Source of the DNA: Paracoccus laeviglucosivorans | GTDB taxonomy: Bacteria > Pseudomonadota > Alphaproteobacteria > Rhodobacterales > Rhodobacteraceae | Reading direction: 5' to 3' | DNA length: 64,000 nucleotides | Assembly (NCBI RefSeq): GCF_900182695.1 | Contig: NZ_FXTK01000006.1 | Location: 95,794-159,793, forward strand | Part shown: positions 43,866-53,029 of the stretch, in pieces | Numbering within the stretch: the first letter of the stretch is position 1 | How the letters are laid out: every line of letters begins with the position of its first letter | The notes under the pieces: generated by a model | What the model was told of the DNA's origin: nothing | The model's database searches: none | The model's input: only the letters and a program-made list of their open reading frames with translations | Position numbers and translations under genes: made by a program

Positions 43866-44450
43866 ATGCCATTCACCATCGCCATTGACGGACCGGCAGC
43901 GTCGGGCAAGGGCACGATTGCGCGGGCCATGGCGCGGCATTTCGGCTTTTCGCATCTGGATACGGGGCTGCTTTACCGGGCCGTAGGTGCGTTGGGCGGC
44001 GATCCGATTGTCGCGGCGCGTGGATTGCAGCCTGCCGATCTGGAACGTGACGACTTGCGCAGCGCCGAGGCGGGGCAGGCGGCCAGCCGCGTCGCTGCCA
44101 TCCCCGAGGTGCGGGCGGCGCTTGTCGATTTCCAGCGCCGCTTTGCGCGCAGTGAACCGGGTGCCGTGCTGGATGGTCGCGACATCGGCACGGTGATCTG
44201 CCCCGAGGCCGAGGTGAAGCTTTACGTTACCGCCAGCGATCAGGTGCGCGCGGGACGTCGCGCGCTGGAACTGGGCGCGGATGTTGCCCAGATCCTGACC
44301 GAATTGCGCGAACGCGATGCCCGCGACGCAGCGCGCGATGTCGCACCGATGCGGCCTGCGGATGATGCGATCATGCTGGATACCTCCGACCTGACGATCG
44401 AGCAGGCCTTGACGCAAGCCATCGCCCATGCCGAGCGGGTGCGCGCATGA
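43866..44450 (+). CDS. cmk: Cytidylate kinase
   Basis: Phosphorylates CMP and dCMP; 194 aa. The P-loop GPAASGKGT is at 9-17 and is followed by [35 protein letters not shown] is the other conserved block. It is shorter than the E. coli enzyme (227 aa), as is frequent in this group. The ATG at 43866 gives the canonical start [16 protein letters not shown]; the upstream open frame looks non-coding. Its stop overlaps the next gene as ATGA. Confidence 0.95.
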   Translation: MPFTIAIDGPAASGKGTIARAMARHFGFSHLDTGLLYRAVGALGGDPIVAARGLQPADLERDDLRSAEAGQAASRVAAIPEVRAALVDFQRRFARSEPGAVLDGRDIGTVICPEAEVKLYVTASDQVRAGRRALELGADVAQILTELRERDARDAARDVAPMRPADDAIMLDTSDLTIEQALTQAIAHAERVRA

Positions 44451-45487
44451 GCGTGCTGCTGACCGCGTTGCAGGTTCCGGTCATTCAGGCGCCTATGGCG
44501 GGGGCTGCAACGCCTGCGCTTGCGGCGGCGGTCAGCGCTGCGGGGGGCTTGGGGTCGCTGGGGCTTGGGGCGTCGAATGCCGAACAGGCGGCGGCGATGA
44601 TGGCGGCGACGCGGCAAAAGCTGGGATCGGGATATTTCGGCGTGAACCTGTTCTGCCACCACCCGGCCAAGGCAGACCCGGCCCGAGAGGCTGGCTGGCT
44701 GGACTTCCTGTCGCCCGAATTTGCCAGGGCGGGGGCAAATACGCCCAGCGAATTGCATGAAATCTATCCCAGTTTTCTGAATGACGACGCGATGCTGGCC
44801 GCCGTGATTGCGGCGCGGCCGGCGATGATCAGCTTCCATTTCGGCCTACCCTCGGCGGGGCGCATCGCGGCCCTGCGGCAGACGGGCGCGCTGATTGCCG
44901 CTAGCGCCACGTCGCTGCCCGAGGCGCGTGCGATCCGCGATGCGGGGCTGGACGCGATCATTGCGCAGGGGTTCGAGGCGGGCGGCCATCGCGGCATTTT
45001 CGACCCGGACGGACCTGACGCCTGCCAACCCTCGATCGAGCTTCTGCGCGACTTTGCCCATCTGGGTCTGCCCCTGATCGCCGCAGGCGGCATCATGAAC
45101 GGCGAGGACGCTGCCCGGCATCTGCGGTCGGGCGCGGTCGCGGTCCAGATGGGCACGGCCTTTCTGCCTTGCCCCGAATCTGCCGCCTCGCCCGAATGGC
45201 GCGCACGGCTGCGGCTGGGGCGAACGGTGATGACCCGCGCGATTTCGGGCCGTCCGGCGCGGGGGCTGGAAAATCGGCTGATCGCGCTGGGAATGCGCCC
45301 CGACGCGCCGCCGCTGCCCGACTATCCCATTGCCTATGATGCCGCCAAGGCGCTGCACGCAGCGGCGGGCGGGTCGGATTATGCCGCGCAATGGGCGGGA
45401 ACCGGGGCTGCGCGCGCCCGCGCGATGCCTGCGGGCCGGCTGGTCGCACAGCTGGCAGATGAGATCGAGGCGGCACTGGCAGCCTGA
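44447..45487 (+). CDS. Nitronate monooxygenase-like flavoprotein
   Basis: A 346-aa TIM-barrel FMN enzyme of the 2-nitropropane dioxygenase / FabK group. It begins with [20 protein letters not shown], has [11 protein letters not shown] (the flavin-phosphate and substrate loop with the conserved His) and [16 protein letters not shown] near the end. It could act on propionate 3-nitronate or similar compounds, or as an enoyl reductase; sequence alone does not decide. It overlaps cmk by 4 bp and lies between cmk and rpsA, genes that are usually adjacent. Confidence 0.86.
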   Translation: MSVLLTALQVPVIQAPMAGAATPALAAAVSAAGGLGSLGLGASNAEQAAAMMAATRQKLGSGYFGVNLFCHHPAKADPAREAGWLDFLSPEFARAGANTPSELHEIYPSFLNDDAMLAAVIAARPAMISFHFGLPSAGRIAALRQTGALIAASATSLPEARAIRDAGLDAIIAQGFEAGGHRGIFDPDGPDACQPSIELLRDFAHLGLPLIAAGGIMNGEDAARHLRSGAVAVQMGTAFLPCPESAASPEWRARLRLGRTVMTRAISGRPARGLENRLIALGMRPDAPPLPDYPIAYDAAKALHAAAGGSDYAAQWAGTGAARARAMPAGRLVAQLADEIEAALAA

Positions 45488-45492
45488 AACCC

Positions 45493-45521
45493 TTGCCAGG
45501 CTGGTAAATCCTCGTTATATC
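45493..45521 (+). promoter_or_regulatory. Candidate promoter of rpsA
   Basis: TTGCCA (45493-45498), a 17-bp spacer and TATATC (45516-45521) give a good sigma-70 match. They leave a leader of about 150 nt before rpsA. Confidence 0.6.
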
Positions 45522-45675
45522 GCGCCGGTCGGGATGAAGAATACGGCCATGACAGGCCAATTCGGGAAGGGTCGGGCGCAAGCCTTCGGCCCTTTCAGCA
45601 TTACCGGCGGCAACGACAAAGACCGGCGGAGCCAACCGCAAGGCCAGAAAACCATGTAAAGGAAACTGGATCTAT

Positions 45676-47355
45676 ATGTGCGCTAAAGCGACCATGGAGG
45701 AGTTCGAGGCCCTCCTGAACGAAAGCCTCGCAATCGACACCCCGGACGAAGGTTCGGTCGTCAAAGGTAAGGTCATCGCCATCGAGGCGGGCCAAGCCAT
45801 CATCGACGTCGGCTACAAGATGGAAGGCCGCGTCGATCTGAAAGAATTCGCAAATCCGGGCGAAGCGCCCTCGATCGCGGTTGGCGACGAAGTCGAGGTT
45901 TACCTTGACCGCGTCGAAAACGCCCGCGGCGAAGCCTCGATCTCGCGCGAGAAAGCTCGCCGCGAAGAGGCATGGGACCGTCTGGAAAAAGCCTATGCCG
46001 CAGAAGAGCGCGTCGAAGGCGCCATCTTCGGTCGCGTCAAAGGCGGCTTCACCGTGGATCTGGGCGGCGCTGTTGCGTTCCTGCCGGGTTCGCAGGTGGA
46101 CGTGCGCCCCGTGCGCGATGCCGGCCCGCTGATGGGTCTGAAGCAGCCGTTCCAGATCCTGAAAATGGACCGTCGTCGTGGCAACATCGTCGTGTCGCGC
46201 CGCGCCATCCTGGAAGAAAGCCGCGCCGAACAGCGCGCCGAAGTCATCGCCAACCTGACCGAAGGTCAGACGGTCGAGGGCGTGGTCAAGAACATCACCG
46301 AATATGGTGCGTTCGTTGATCTGGGCGGCGTTGACGGCCTGCTGCACGTCACCGACATGGCCTGGCGCCGCGTCAACCACCCGTCCGAGATCCTGTCGAT
46401 CGGCGAGACCGTCAAGGTCCAGGTCGTCAAGATCAACAAAGACACCCACCGCATCAGCCTTGGCATGAAACAGCTGCAGGCCGATCCGTGGGATACGGTT
46501 GCCGACAAGTTCCCGATCGGCTCGGTCCATTCGGGTCGCGTGACCAACATCACCGACTACGGCGCGTTCGTCGAGCTGGAAGCCGGTGTCGAAGGTCTGG
46601 TCCACGTTTCGGAAATGTCCTGGACCAAGAAGAACGTGCACCCCGGCAAGATCGTCTCGACCTCGCAAGAGGTTGACGTCATGGTGCTGGAAATCGACGA
46701 AGCCAAACGCCGCGTGTCGCTGGGTCTGAAACAGACCATGCGCAACCCGTGGGAAGTCTTTGCCGAAACCCACCCCGAGGGCACCGTCATCGAGGGCGAA
46801 GTCAAGAACATCACCGAATTCGGTCTGTTCATCGGCCTGGAAGGCGATATCGACGGCATGGTTCACCTGTCCGACATCTCGTGGGACCAGCGTGGCGAAG
46901 AAGCCATCCAGGACTTCCGCAAGGGCGACATGGTGAAAGCCGTTGTCCAGGAAGTCGACGTCGAGAAAGAGCGCATCTCGCTCTCGATCAAGGCGCTGGA
47001 AAACGAAGCCATGGCTGAAGCTGTCGAAGGCGTGAAGCGCGGTTCGGTCGTGACCGTTACCGTGACTGCGATCGAAGACGGCGGCATCGAGGTCGAATAC
47101 AACGGCATGAAATCCTTCATCCGTCGTTCGGACCTTGCCCGCGACCGTCAGGACCAGCGCCCCGAGCGCTTCCAGGTTGGCGACAACGTGGACGTTCGCG
47201 TGACCAACATCGACGCCAAGACCCGCCGTCTGGGCCTGTCGATCAAAGCCCGCGAAATCGCCGAAGAGCGTGAAGCTGTCGAGCAGTTCGGTTCGTCCGA
47301 CTCGGGCGCTTCGCTGGGCGACATCCTGGGCGCTGCGCTGAAAAGCAAGAACTGA
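45676..47355 (+). CDS. rpsA: 30S ribosomal protein S1
   Basis: A 559-aa mRNA-binding ribosomal protein made of repeated S1 (OB-fold) domains. Clear repeats include GSVVKGKVIAIEAGQAIIDV, GQTVEGVVKNITEYGAFVDL, GSVHSGRVTNITDYGAFVEL and GTVIEGEVKNITEFGLFIGL, each with the GxxVxI/VxxxGafVdL pattern. The start MCAKATMEEFEALLNESL fits the family; GGA is 6-8 bp upstream of the ATG. It has its own promoter and ends in a strong terminator. Confidence 0.98.
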   Translation: MCAKATMEEFEALLNESLAIDTPDEGSVVKGKVIAIEAGQAIIDVGYKMEGRVDLKEFANPGEAPSIAVGDEVEVYLDRVENARGEASISREKARREEAWDRLEKAYAAEERVEGAIFGRVKGGFTVDLGGAVAFLPGSQVDVRPVRDAGPLMGLKQPFQILKMDRRRGNIVVSRRAILEESRAEQRAEVIANLTEGQTVEGVVKNITEYGAFVDLGGVDGLLHVTDMAWRRVNHPSEILSIGETVKVQVVKINKDTHRISLGMKQLQADPWDTVADKFPIGSVHSGRVTNITDYGAFVELEAGVEGLVHVSEMSWTKKNVHPGKIVSTSQEVDVMVLEIDEAKRRVSLGLKQTMRNPWEVFAETHPEGTVIEGEVKNITEFGLFIGLEGDIDGMVHLSDISWDQRGEEAIQDFRKGDMVKAVVQEVDVEKERISLSIKALENEAMAEAVEGVKRGSVVTVTVTAIEDGGIEVEYNGMKSFIRRSDLARDRQDQRPERFQVGDNVDVRVTNIDAKTRRLGLSIKAREIAEEREAVEQFGSSDSGASLGDILGAALKSKN

Positions 47356-47376
47356 TCCTTAGTCTGAAGCACTTGA

Positions 47377-47409
47377 AACGCCCCCGGGTCACTGGCCCGG
47401 GGGCGTTTT
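47377..47409 (+). terminator. Rho-independent terminator of rpsA
   Basis: ACGCCCCCGGG and CCCGGGGGCGT form an 11-bp stem with a 7-nt loop followed by TTTTC, 22 bp after the rpsA stop. Confidence 0.92.
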
Positions 47410-47558
47410 CATGCGGGATTTCGCCCAAGATTTGCAGCTTGGTGAAAAATAGCGCAACCAAATCAGCGACAAGGCGTTCTGGGATTGCAAGACGCCGGGG
47501 CTGATCTAAGATCGTCACGGCAGGTAATCTGTTGGAACTGCCAAATTCGGGAACCGAA

Positions 47559-47846
47559 ATGATCCGATCCGAACTGATCCAGAAAATCTCAGAAGAGAAT
47601 CCGCACCTTTTCCAACGCGACGTCGAACGGATCGTCAACACGGTCTTCGAGGAAATCATCAATGCGATGGCGCGCGGTGACCGGGTCGAATTGCGCGGCT
47701 TCGGGGCCTTCTCGGTCAAGAAACGCGATGCACGGCAGGGGCGCAATCCCCGCACCGGCGAGGCGGTCAGCGTTGACCAAAAGCATGTTCCGTTCTTCAA
47801 GACGGGCAAGCTTTTGCGCGAGCGGTTGAACGGCGAAGTCGAATAG
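47559..47846 (+). CDS. ihfB: Integration host factor, beta subunit
   Basis: Partner of IhfA, 95 aa, starting [20 protein letters not shown]. It has the HU/IHF core [20 protein letters not shown] and RNPRTGEAV. The ATG at 47559 gives the canonical N-terminus; a TTG nine codons earlier is unlikely. rpsA-ihfB is a widely conserved order. Confidence 0.96.
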   Translation: MIRSELIQKISEENPHLFQRDVERIVNTVFEEIINAMARGDRVELRGFGAFSVKKRDARQGRNPRTGEAVSVDQKHVPFFKTGKLLRERLNGEVE

Positions 47847-47881
47847 TCCAGATTGGCGGCGAAATTCATTAAAGGTGAATC

Positions 47882-48277
47882 ATGCGCGCGATCCGGCTGT
47901 TCTTCATTGCTCTTTTGGCCGTGGTGCTGATCCTTGTCGCTTTGGCGAACCGTGACATTGTCACGATCAGCCTGATCCCGGCCAGCATGGCGCATTTCAC
48001 GGGTGGGCAATGGTCGCTGTCGATGCCTGCTTTCCTTGCGCTGTTCCTTGCCATGGTGTTCGGCCTTGTCGTCGGACTGGTCTGGGAATGGCTGCGCGAA
48101 GCCAACCTGCGTGCCGAATCCAAAGTCCGGGCCAAGGAACTGGCACGGTTGGAGCGTGAGGTCGGCGATCTGCGTCGCACCCACGCAGGGCCGCGCGACG
48201 AGGTGCTGGCCATCCTTGACGAATCCGCGACCCGCCCGGCAAACTCCAAGGCCGCCGGGCTGCCCGCGACCCGCTAA
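47882..48277 (+). CDS. LapA-domain (DUF1049) inner-membrane protein
   Basis: A 131-aa protein with two hydrophobic helices (about 4-23 and 46-69) and a cytoplasmic coiled-coil tail (LREANLRAESKVRAKELARL). This matches LapA/DUF1049, which in E. coli works with LapB to control LpxC and lipopolysaccharide synthesis. Here only LapA is seen, downstream of ihfB as in many alphaproteobacteria. It is 3 bp before trpF. Confidence 0.86.
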   Translation: MRAIRLFFIALLAVVLILVALANRDIVTISLIPASMAHFTGGQWSLSMPAFLALFLAMVFGLVVGLVWEWLREANLRAESKVRAKELARLEREVGDLRRTHAGPRDEVLAILDESATRPANSKAAGLPATR

Positions 48278-48280
48278 GCC

Positions 48281-48928
48281 ATGTCCGTTTCGGTCAAGAT
48301 ATGCGGGCTGACTCAGCCCGATGCCGTTGACGCTGCCGTAAAGGCTGGCGCGCGCTATCTGGGTTTCGTGTTTTTCCCGAAATCGCCGCGCCATGTCAGC
48401 GCGACGCAGGCGGCTGCTTTGGCCGCCGAGGTGCCGTTGGGCATCGCCCGCGTCGGGCTGTTCGTGAACCCCGATGATGCGCTTTTGGAAAGCACATTGG
48501 CGACGGTGCCGCTGGACGTGATCCAGCTTCACGGCAGCGAAGACCCCGCCCGCGTGGCCGAGGTGAAATCGCTGACAGGCTTGCCTGTGATGAAGGCCGT
48601 CGGCGTGGCCGAGCCGCAGGATCTGGATGCGCTGTGGGATTACGGCCTTGTCGCGGATATGCTGTTGATCGATGCCAAGCCGCCCAAGGGGGCAGACCTT
48701 CCGGGCGGCAATGGCCTGGCATTTGACTGGCGCCTGTTGGCGGGGCGGCAAATTCTGAAACCTTGGTTGCTGGCCGGGGGGCTGACGCCCGACAACGTGT
48801 CGCAAGCCTTGCGGCTGACGCGGGCACAGGGGGTTGATGTGTCCTCGGGCGTGGAAAGCGCGCCGGGGGTGAAAGACCCCGAGCTGATCCGCAGGTTCAT
48901 TGCCCGCGCGACTGCGCCGATCCTGTAG
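48281..48928 (+). CDS. trpF: Phosphoribosylanthranilate isomerase
   Basis: Tryptophan biosynthesis step 3, 215 aa, TIM barrel. It begins [20 protein letters not shown] with the catalytic cysteine in [20 protein letters not shown] near the end holds the phosphate-binding loop and [11 protein letters not shown] is conserved. In relatives trpB usually follows; here a stress locus follows instead. Confidence 0.96.
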   Translation: MSVSVKICGLTQPDAVDAAVKAGARYLGFVFFPKSPRHVSATQAAALAAEVPLGIARVGLFVNPDDALLESTLATVPLDVIQLHGSEDPARVAEVKSLTGLPVMKAVGVAEPQDLDALWDYGLVADMLLIDAKPPKGADLPGGNGLAFDWRLLAGRQILKPWLLAGGLTPDNVSQALRLTRAQGVDVSSGVESAPGVKDPELIRRFIARATAPIL

Positions 48929-49056
48929 CCTGCGGAATTCTTCGGCATCCGATCAGCGCCTTAACGGCCCATCCGGCCAAAATCCCCAACACAGCAGAAA
49001 CAAATCCCGGTCCCTTCGGTTCATAGCGCATCGACGCTTATGGATCGGAGGAAGAC

Positions 49057-49554
49057 ATGTCCGCAAAGACCCTCGACGACCTGTTTCACGAAACGCTCAA
49101 GGATATCTATTACGCCGAGCGCCAGATATTGAAGGCTCTGCCCAAGATGGCGCGTGGTGCGCAGTCCGATAAGCTGCGCGATGCGTTTCTGAAGCACCGC
49201 GAAGAAACCCAGACCCATATCGAACGCTTGCAGCAGGTGTTCGAACTGATCGGCAAGAATCCTCGGGGGAAAACCTGCCACGCGATCGACGGTATCATCG
49301 AAGAGGGCGAGGAAATCCTTGATGCGTTCAAGGGTACGCCCGCATTGGATGCCGGGCTGGTCGCGGCAGCGCAGGCGGTCGAGCATTACGAAATCGCGCG
49401 TTACGGCACATTGCGCCAATGGGCCGAAATGCTGGGCATGAAGGACGCCGCCAAGCTTCTGGACCAGACGCTTGAGGAAGAGGCGACCACGGATGAGCTT
49501 CTGACCGAGATCGCCCGGACCGAGTCCAACAAGACCGCGGCCCAAGCCGCCTGA
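49057..49554 (+). CDS. Ferritin-like DUF892 / YciF-family protein
   Basis: A 165-aa four-helix protein. It starts MSAKTLDDLFHETLKDIYYAERQILKALP and has HREETQTHIERLQQVFE and EHYEIARYGTL, which supply Glu/His metal ligands of a ferritin-like di-iron site. YciF proteins respond to osmotic or oxidative stress in enterobacteria. GGAGGAA lies just before the ATG. A weak EcfG-like match (GAAAC at 48997, 16 bp, GGTT at 49018) lies upstream. Confidence 0.9.
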   Translation: MSAKTLDDLFHETLKDIYYAERQILKALPKMARGAQSDKLRDAFLKHREETQTHIERLQQVFELIGKNPRGKTCHAIDGIIEEGEEILDAFKGTPALDAGLVAAAQAVEHYEIARYGTLRQWAEMLGMKDAAKLLDQTLEEEATTDELLTEIARTESNKTAAQAA

Positions 49555-49565
49555 ACCACCACCGC

Positions 49566-49588
49566 AAGGGGGCCATGACGGCCCCTTT
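49566..49588 (+). terminator. Terminator-like hairpin after the DUF892 gene
   Basis: GGGGCC pairs with GGCCCC across a short loop, followed by TTTGCG, about 15 bp after the stop. Confidence 0.5.
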
Positions 49589-49599
49589 GCGATTTGGCA

Positions 49600-49624
49600 G
49601 GAACATCGTCCGCACGCAGACGTT
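49600..49624 (+). promoter_or_regulatory. EcfG-type general stress promoter
   Basis: GGAAC (49600-49604), exactly 16 bp, then CGTT (49621-49624) match the known alphaproteobacterial EcfG consensus GGAAC-N16/17-CGTT. It lies 30 bp before the start of the 68-aa gene, which has AAGGAG at 49641-49646. Confidence 0.7.
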
Positions 49625-49654
49625 ATTGCCTGTGAAGCACAAGGAGTTTTCCCG

Positions 49655-49861
49655 ATGGGCCAGAAATTCGACCCCGAAAAAGCCAACGAAGACTTCAACA
49701 CCAAGAACAGGGCGCAGCAGGAAAAGCTGAACCAGATGAACCAACTGCAGAACCCGCAGCAATTGCACAAGGCCAATCCGCCAAATGCCGGGGGCGAGAA
49801 CCGCGAGGCGGGCGACCGTCATGCCCGGCAAAATGACCGCGCCACCAACGGGGGCGAATGA
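49655..49861 (+). CDS. Small hydrophilic protein, 68 aa
   Basis: A very polar protein rich in Gln, Asn and Lys (TKNRAQQEKLNQMNQLQNPQ), without hydrophobic core, probably disordered. It has an excellent ribosome site and an EcfG-type promoter, and precedes the 91-aa gene by one base (TGACATG). Its composition resembles small stress hydrophilins; that is inference. No family recognised. Confidence 0.75.
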   Translation: MGQKFDPEKANEDFNTKNRAQQEKLNQMNQLQNPQQLHKANPPNAGGENREAGDRHARQNDRATNGGE

Positions 49862-49862
49862 C

Positions 49863-50138
49863 ATGGAGCGCGTCACCTTTATGATCGGTGATACCGGCCC
49901 GTTCGAAGGTTCGGCTTTCCCGATCAGCGCGGCGCAAATCGCCTCGGTCGAATTCGGTGGGCTGGATTTTCAGGACCAGACGCTGTTTCGCGGTGTGGTT
50001 TGTGTGAGCTATGCCGATGGAACCAGTATTTCGGGCAATATCCACAGCATGAGCTTTGCCCGGATGGCCGATGGCATGACCGGAAAGATCGACTTTTCCC
50101 GCGTTGCCATTCCCGCTATCGGGGGCGCGTTGGAGTGA
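49863..50138 (+). CDS. Hypothetical protein, 91 aa
   Basis: A small soluble protein (MERVTFMIGDTGPFEGSAFP at its start) with predicted beta-strands and no signal peptide or membrane segment. It starts one base after the stop of the 68-aa gene and so is likely part of the same EcfG-driven transcript. No family recognised. Confidence 0.7.
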   Translation: MERVTFMIGDTGPFEGSAFPISAAQIASVEFGGLDFQDQTLFRGVVCVSYADGTSISGNIHSMSFARMADGMTGKIDFSRVAIPAIGGALE

Positions 50139-50321
50139 AGTGGGGCGGACCGAAGTGCCAATCAAAGAAAAGCGTGCAGAAAAAGCGCGATGATCGCCCA
50201 ATATTGACCGACATATGGCCCACGCCCGACCTGCTGATTTCGCAGGAGATTTCAGAGATGGTCTGACCGGCCTTCATATAGTCGGCTTGGTGATATGGCG
50301 AACTGTCTGGCATCATCCGAT

Positions 50322-50822
50322 TTACCACCTGTCGTCCTGCGTCACCCCGGCCTTGTCTGATCGCATCAACCAGCCAAAGCCGGGCAAGGCGGTGACAAAG
50401 CGGTTTGGGCTTGGAGTCAAGCGAGAGACACCGAACCCCAGCATAGCCGCAGCCATGATCGGCCATGCATGTGCCTGCGCGGCGTTCATTTCATGACGAT
50501 GACAAACAGGGTCATCGGCGCGATGCCCCGAACCCCGGTAAGTCCCAGCGATGCGCCCAGAATGCCGCCAATCGTGTTGCCCAGTCCCGCCCCGACCGAA
50601 AGCGAGGGGGGCAAAGATCCCGCCCTGAATGCCCGAAACAAGTATGGCGATCAGCTTGGCAAGGAAAAATCCTGACGGCAGTTCTTCGCCCTGCACGGCG
50701 ATACCGATCACCGCGACCAGCAACCAGTCATCGGGCAAGTGGCTCGCCGGGTTTGCGGGGCCAAGATAGGTTTAGCTGCCCGAGATCGCCAGCGCGGCAA
50801 TCCCCGCAATGATACGATCAAA
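50322..50822 (-). pseudogene. Decayed ClC-type chloride channel, C-terminal fragment
   Basis: The minus strand reads pieces of a ClC channel in changing frames. From 50822 it reads FDRIIAGIAALAISGS, a stop codon (TAA at 50774-50772), then TYLGPANPASHLPDDWLLVAV. After an apparent deletion come GEELPSGFFLAKLIAILVS and GGIFAP. The next part continues in another frame as PSLSVGAGLGNTIGGILGAS and APMTLFVIVM. The frame shifts back to MNAAQAHAWPIMAAAMLGFGVSRL. One nonsense codon, two frameshifts and a missing segment make it non-functional. The N-terminal half is absent. Confidence 0.8.
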
Positions 50823-50965
50823 CGGTTGAACACAGGTATGACCGGGACAGAATTTTCCGAAGCGCTATCGGTATCGTCAGAACATTTTGAGCATCGCAAG
50901 CTGCGGGGCTGGTCAGCGACAGCGCGGAGGGCCGCTTCGATCCCTTGGCTGCAAAGCGTTGAAGG

Positions 50966-50999
50966 GTTTGCGCACGCTATTGCTTTCGTTTGCGCACGC
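50966..50999. repeat. 12-bp direct repeat with 22-bp period
   Basis: GTTTGCGCACGC occurs at 50966-50977 and again at 50988-50999, start to start 22 bp (about two helical turns). It lies between the end of guaD and the ClC remnant. Confidence 0.7.
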
Positions 51000-51032
51000 T
51001 TCCCCTGTTCTGGCTCTGCCCACCCGCAGCCT

Positions 51033-52294
<1,262 letters not shown>

Positions 52295-52307
<13 letters not shown>

Positions 52308-53029
52308 GTCTGTCTTTGAACCGTTTTCGTCAATTGGCCGATGACTTCGGCGGCGGTGAAGGCCGCGATGACTTCGGGGCGTTTATCGTGGGAATAGCCT
52401 GCGCCGATGGGGCAGGTCAGGCGGTCGGTGTCCAGCCCCTGCGCCCGAGCGTAGCGCCGGAACTGTGCCAGTTTCGTGGCGCTGCCGATCATGCCGATAT
52501 AGGGGGCGTCCATGCGGCGCAGCGCCTCGGCGGCCAGCAGGAAATCAAGCGCATGGTCATGGGTCAGGATGACGTGGCTGGTGCCATAGGGGGCGTGGCG
52601 GATCTCGGCCTCGGGCAGGGGGGTCAGGCGGGTTTCGCCGGGTGATTGCGCGATTTCCGGCGCGCGCTGGTCGATCAGGATCGGGCGCAAGGGCAGCAGC
52701 GACATGGCGCGCGACAATGCCCGTCCGACATGGCCCGCGCCAAAAATCATCACCTGCGGATGGTCGGGCCGGCCCGGCAGCTTGTCGGTGCGGGTCAGTG
52801 CCAGTTCGACGCGCCCGCCACAGCATTGGCCGATTTCCGGGCCAAGCGGCACGTTCATATGCGCCACCACCTCGCCCCGCGCGATCATCTGGCGGGCGCG
52901 GTCGATGGCCATGTATTCCAGCTGCCCGCCGCCGATGGTGCCGATGGTGCTGTCATCCATTACCATCATCTCGGCCCCCGCCTCGCGCGGGGTGGAACCG
53001 CGCGTATGCGTCACCAGCACCCGGATCAC
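52295..53029 (-). CDS. xdhC: Xanthine dehydrogenase accessory protein XdhC
   Basis: Inserts and protects the sulfurated molybdenum cofactor of xanthine dehydrogenase; 244 aa. It has GSTPREAGAEMMV, GTIGGGQLEY, CCGGRVEL and the Rossmann segment MIFGAGHVGRAL. It starts with GTG, overlapping the xdhB stop as GTGA. Not part of the final enzyme, but needed for its activity. Confidence 0.94.

Larger units (their letters stand above)
50139..51032. other. Gene-free region around the ClC pseudogene
   Basis: Outside the pseudogene (50322-50822) I see no credible gene. 50139-50321 is AT-richer and carries only a short open frame ending in ILTDIWPTPDLLISQEISEMV-like residues, without a ribosome site. 50823-51032 contains a 12-bp direct repeat. 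The stretch looks like degraded sequence between the stress locus and the purine cluster. Confidence 0.6.
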
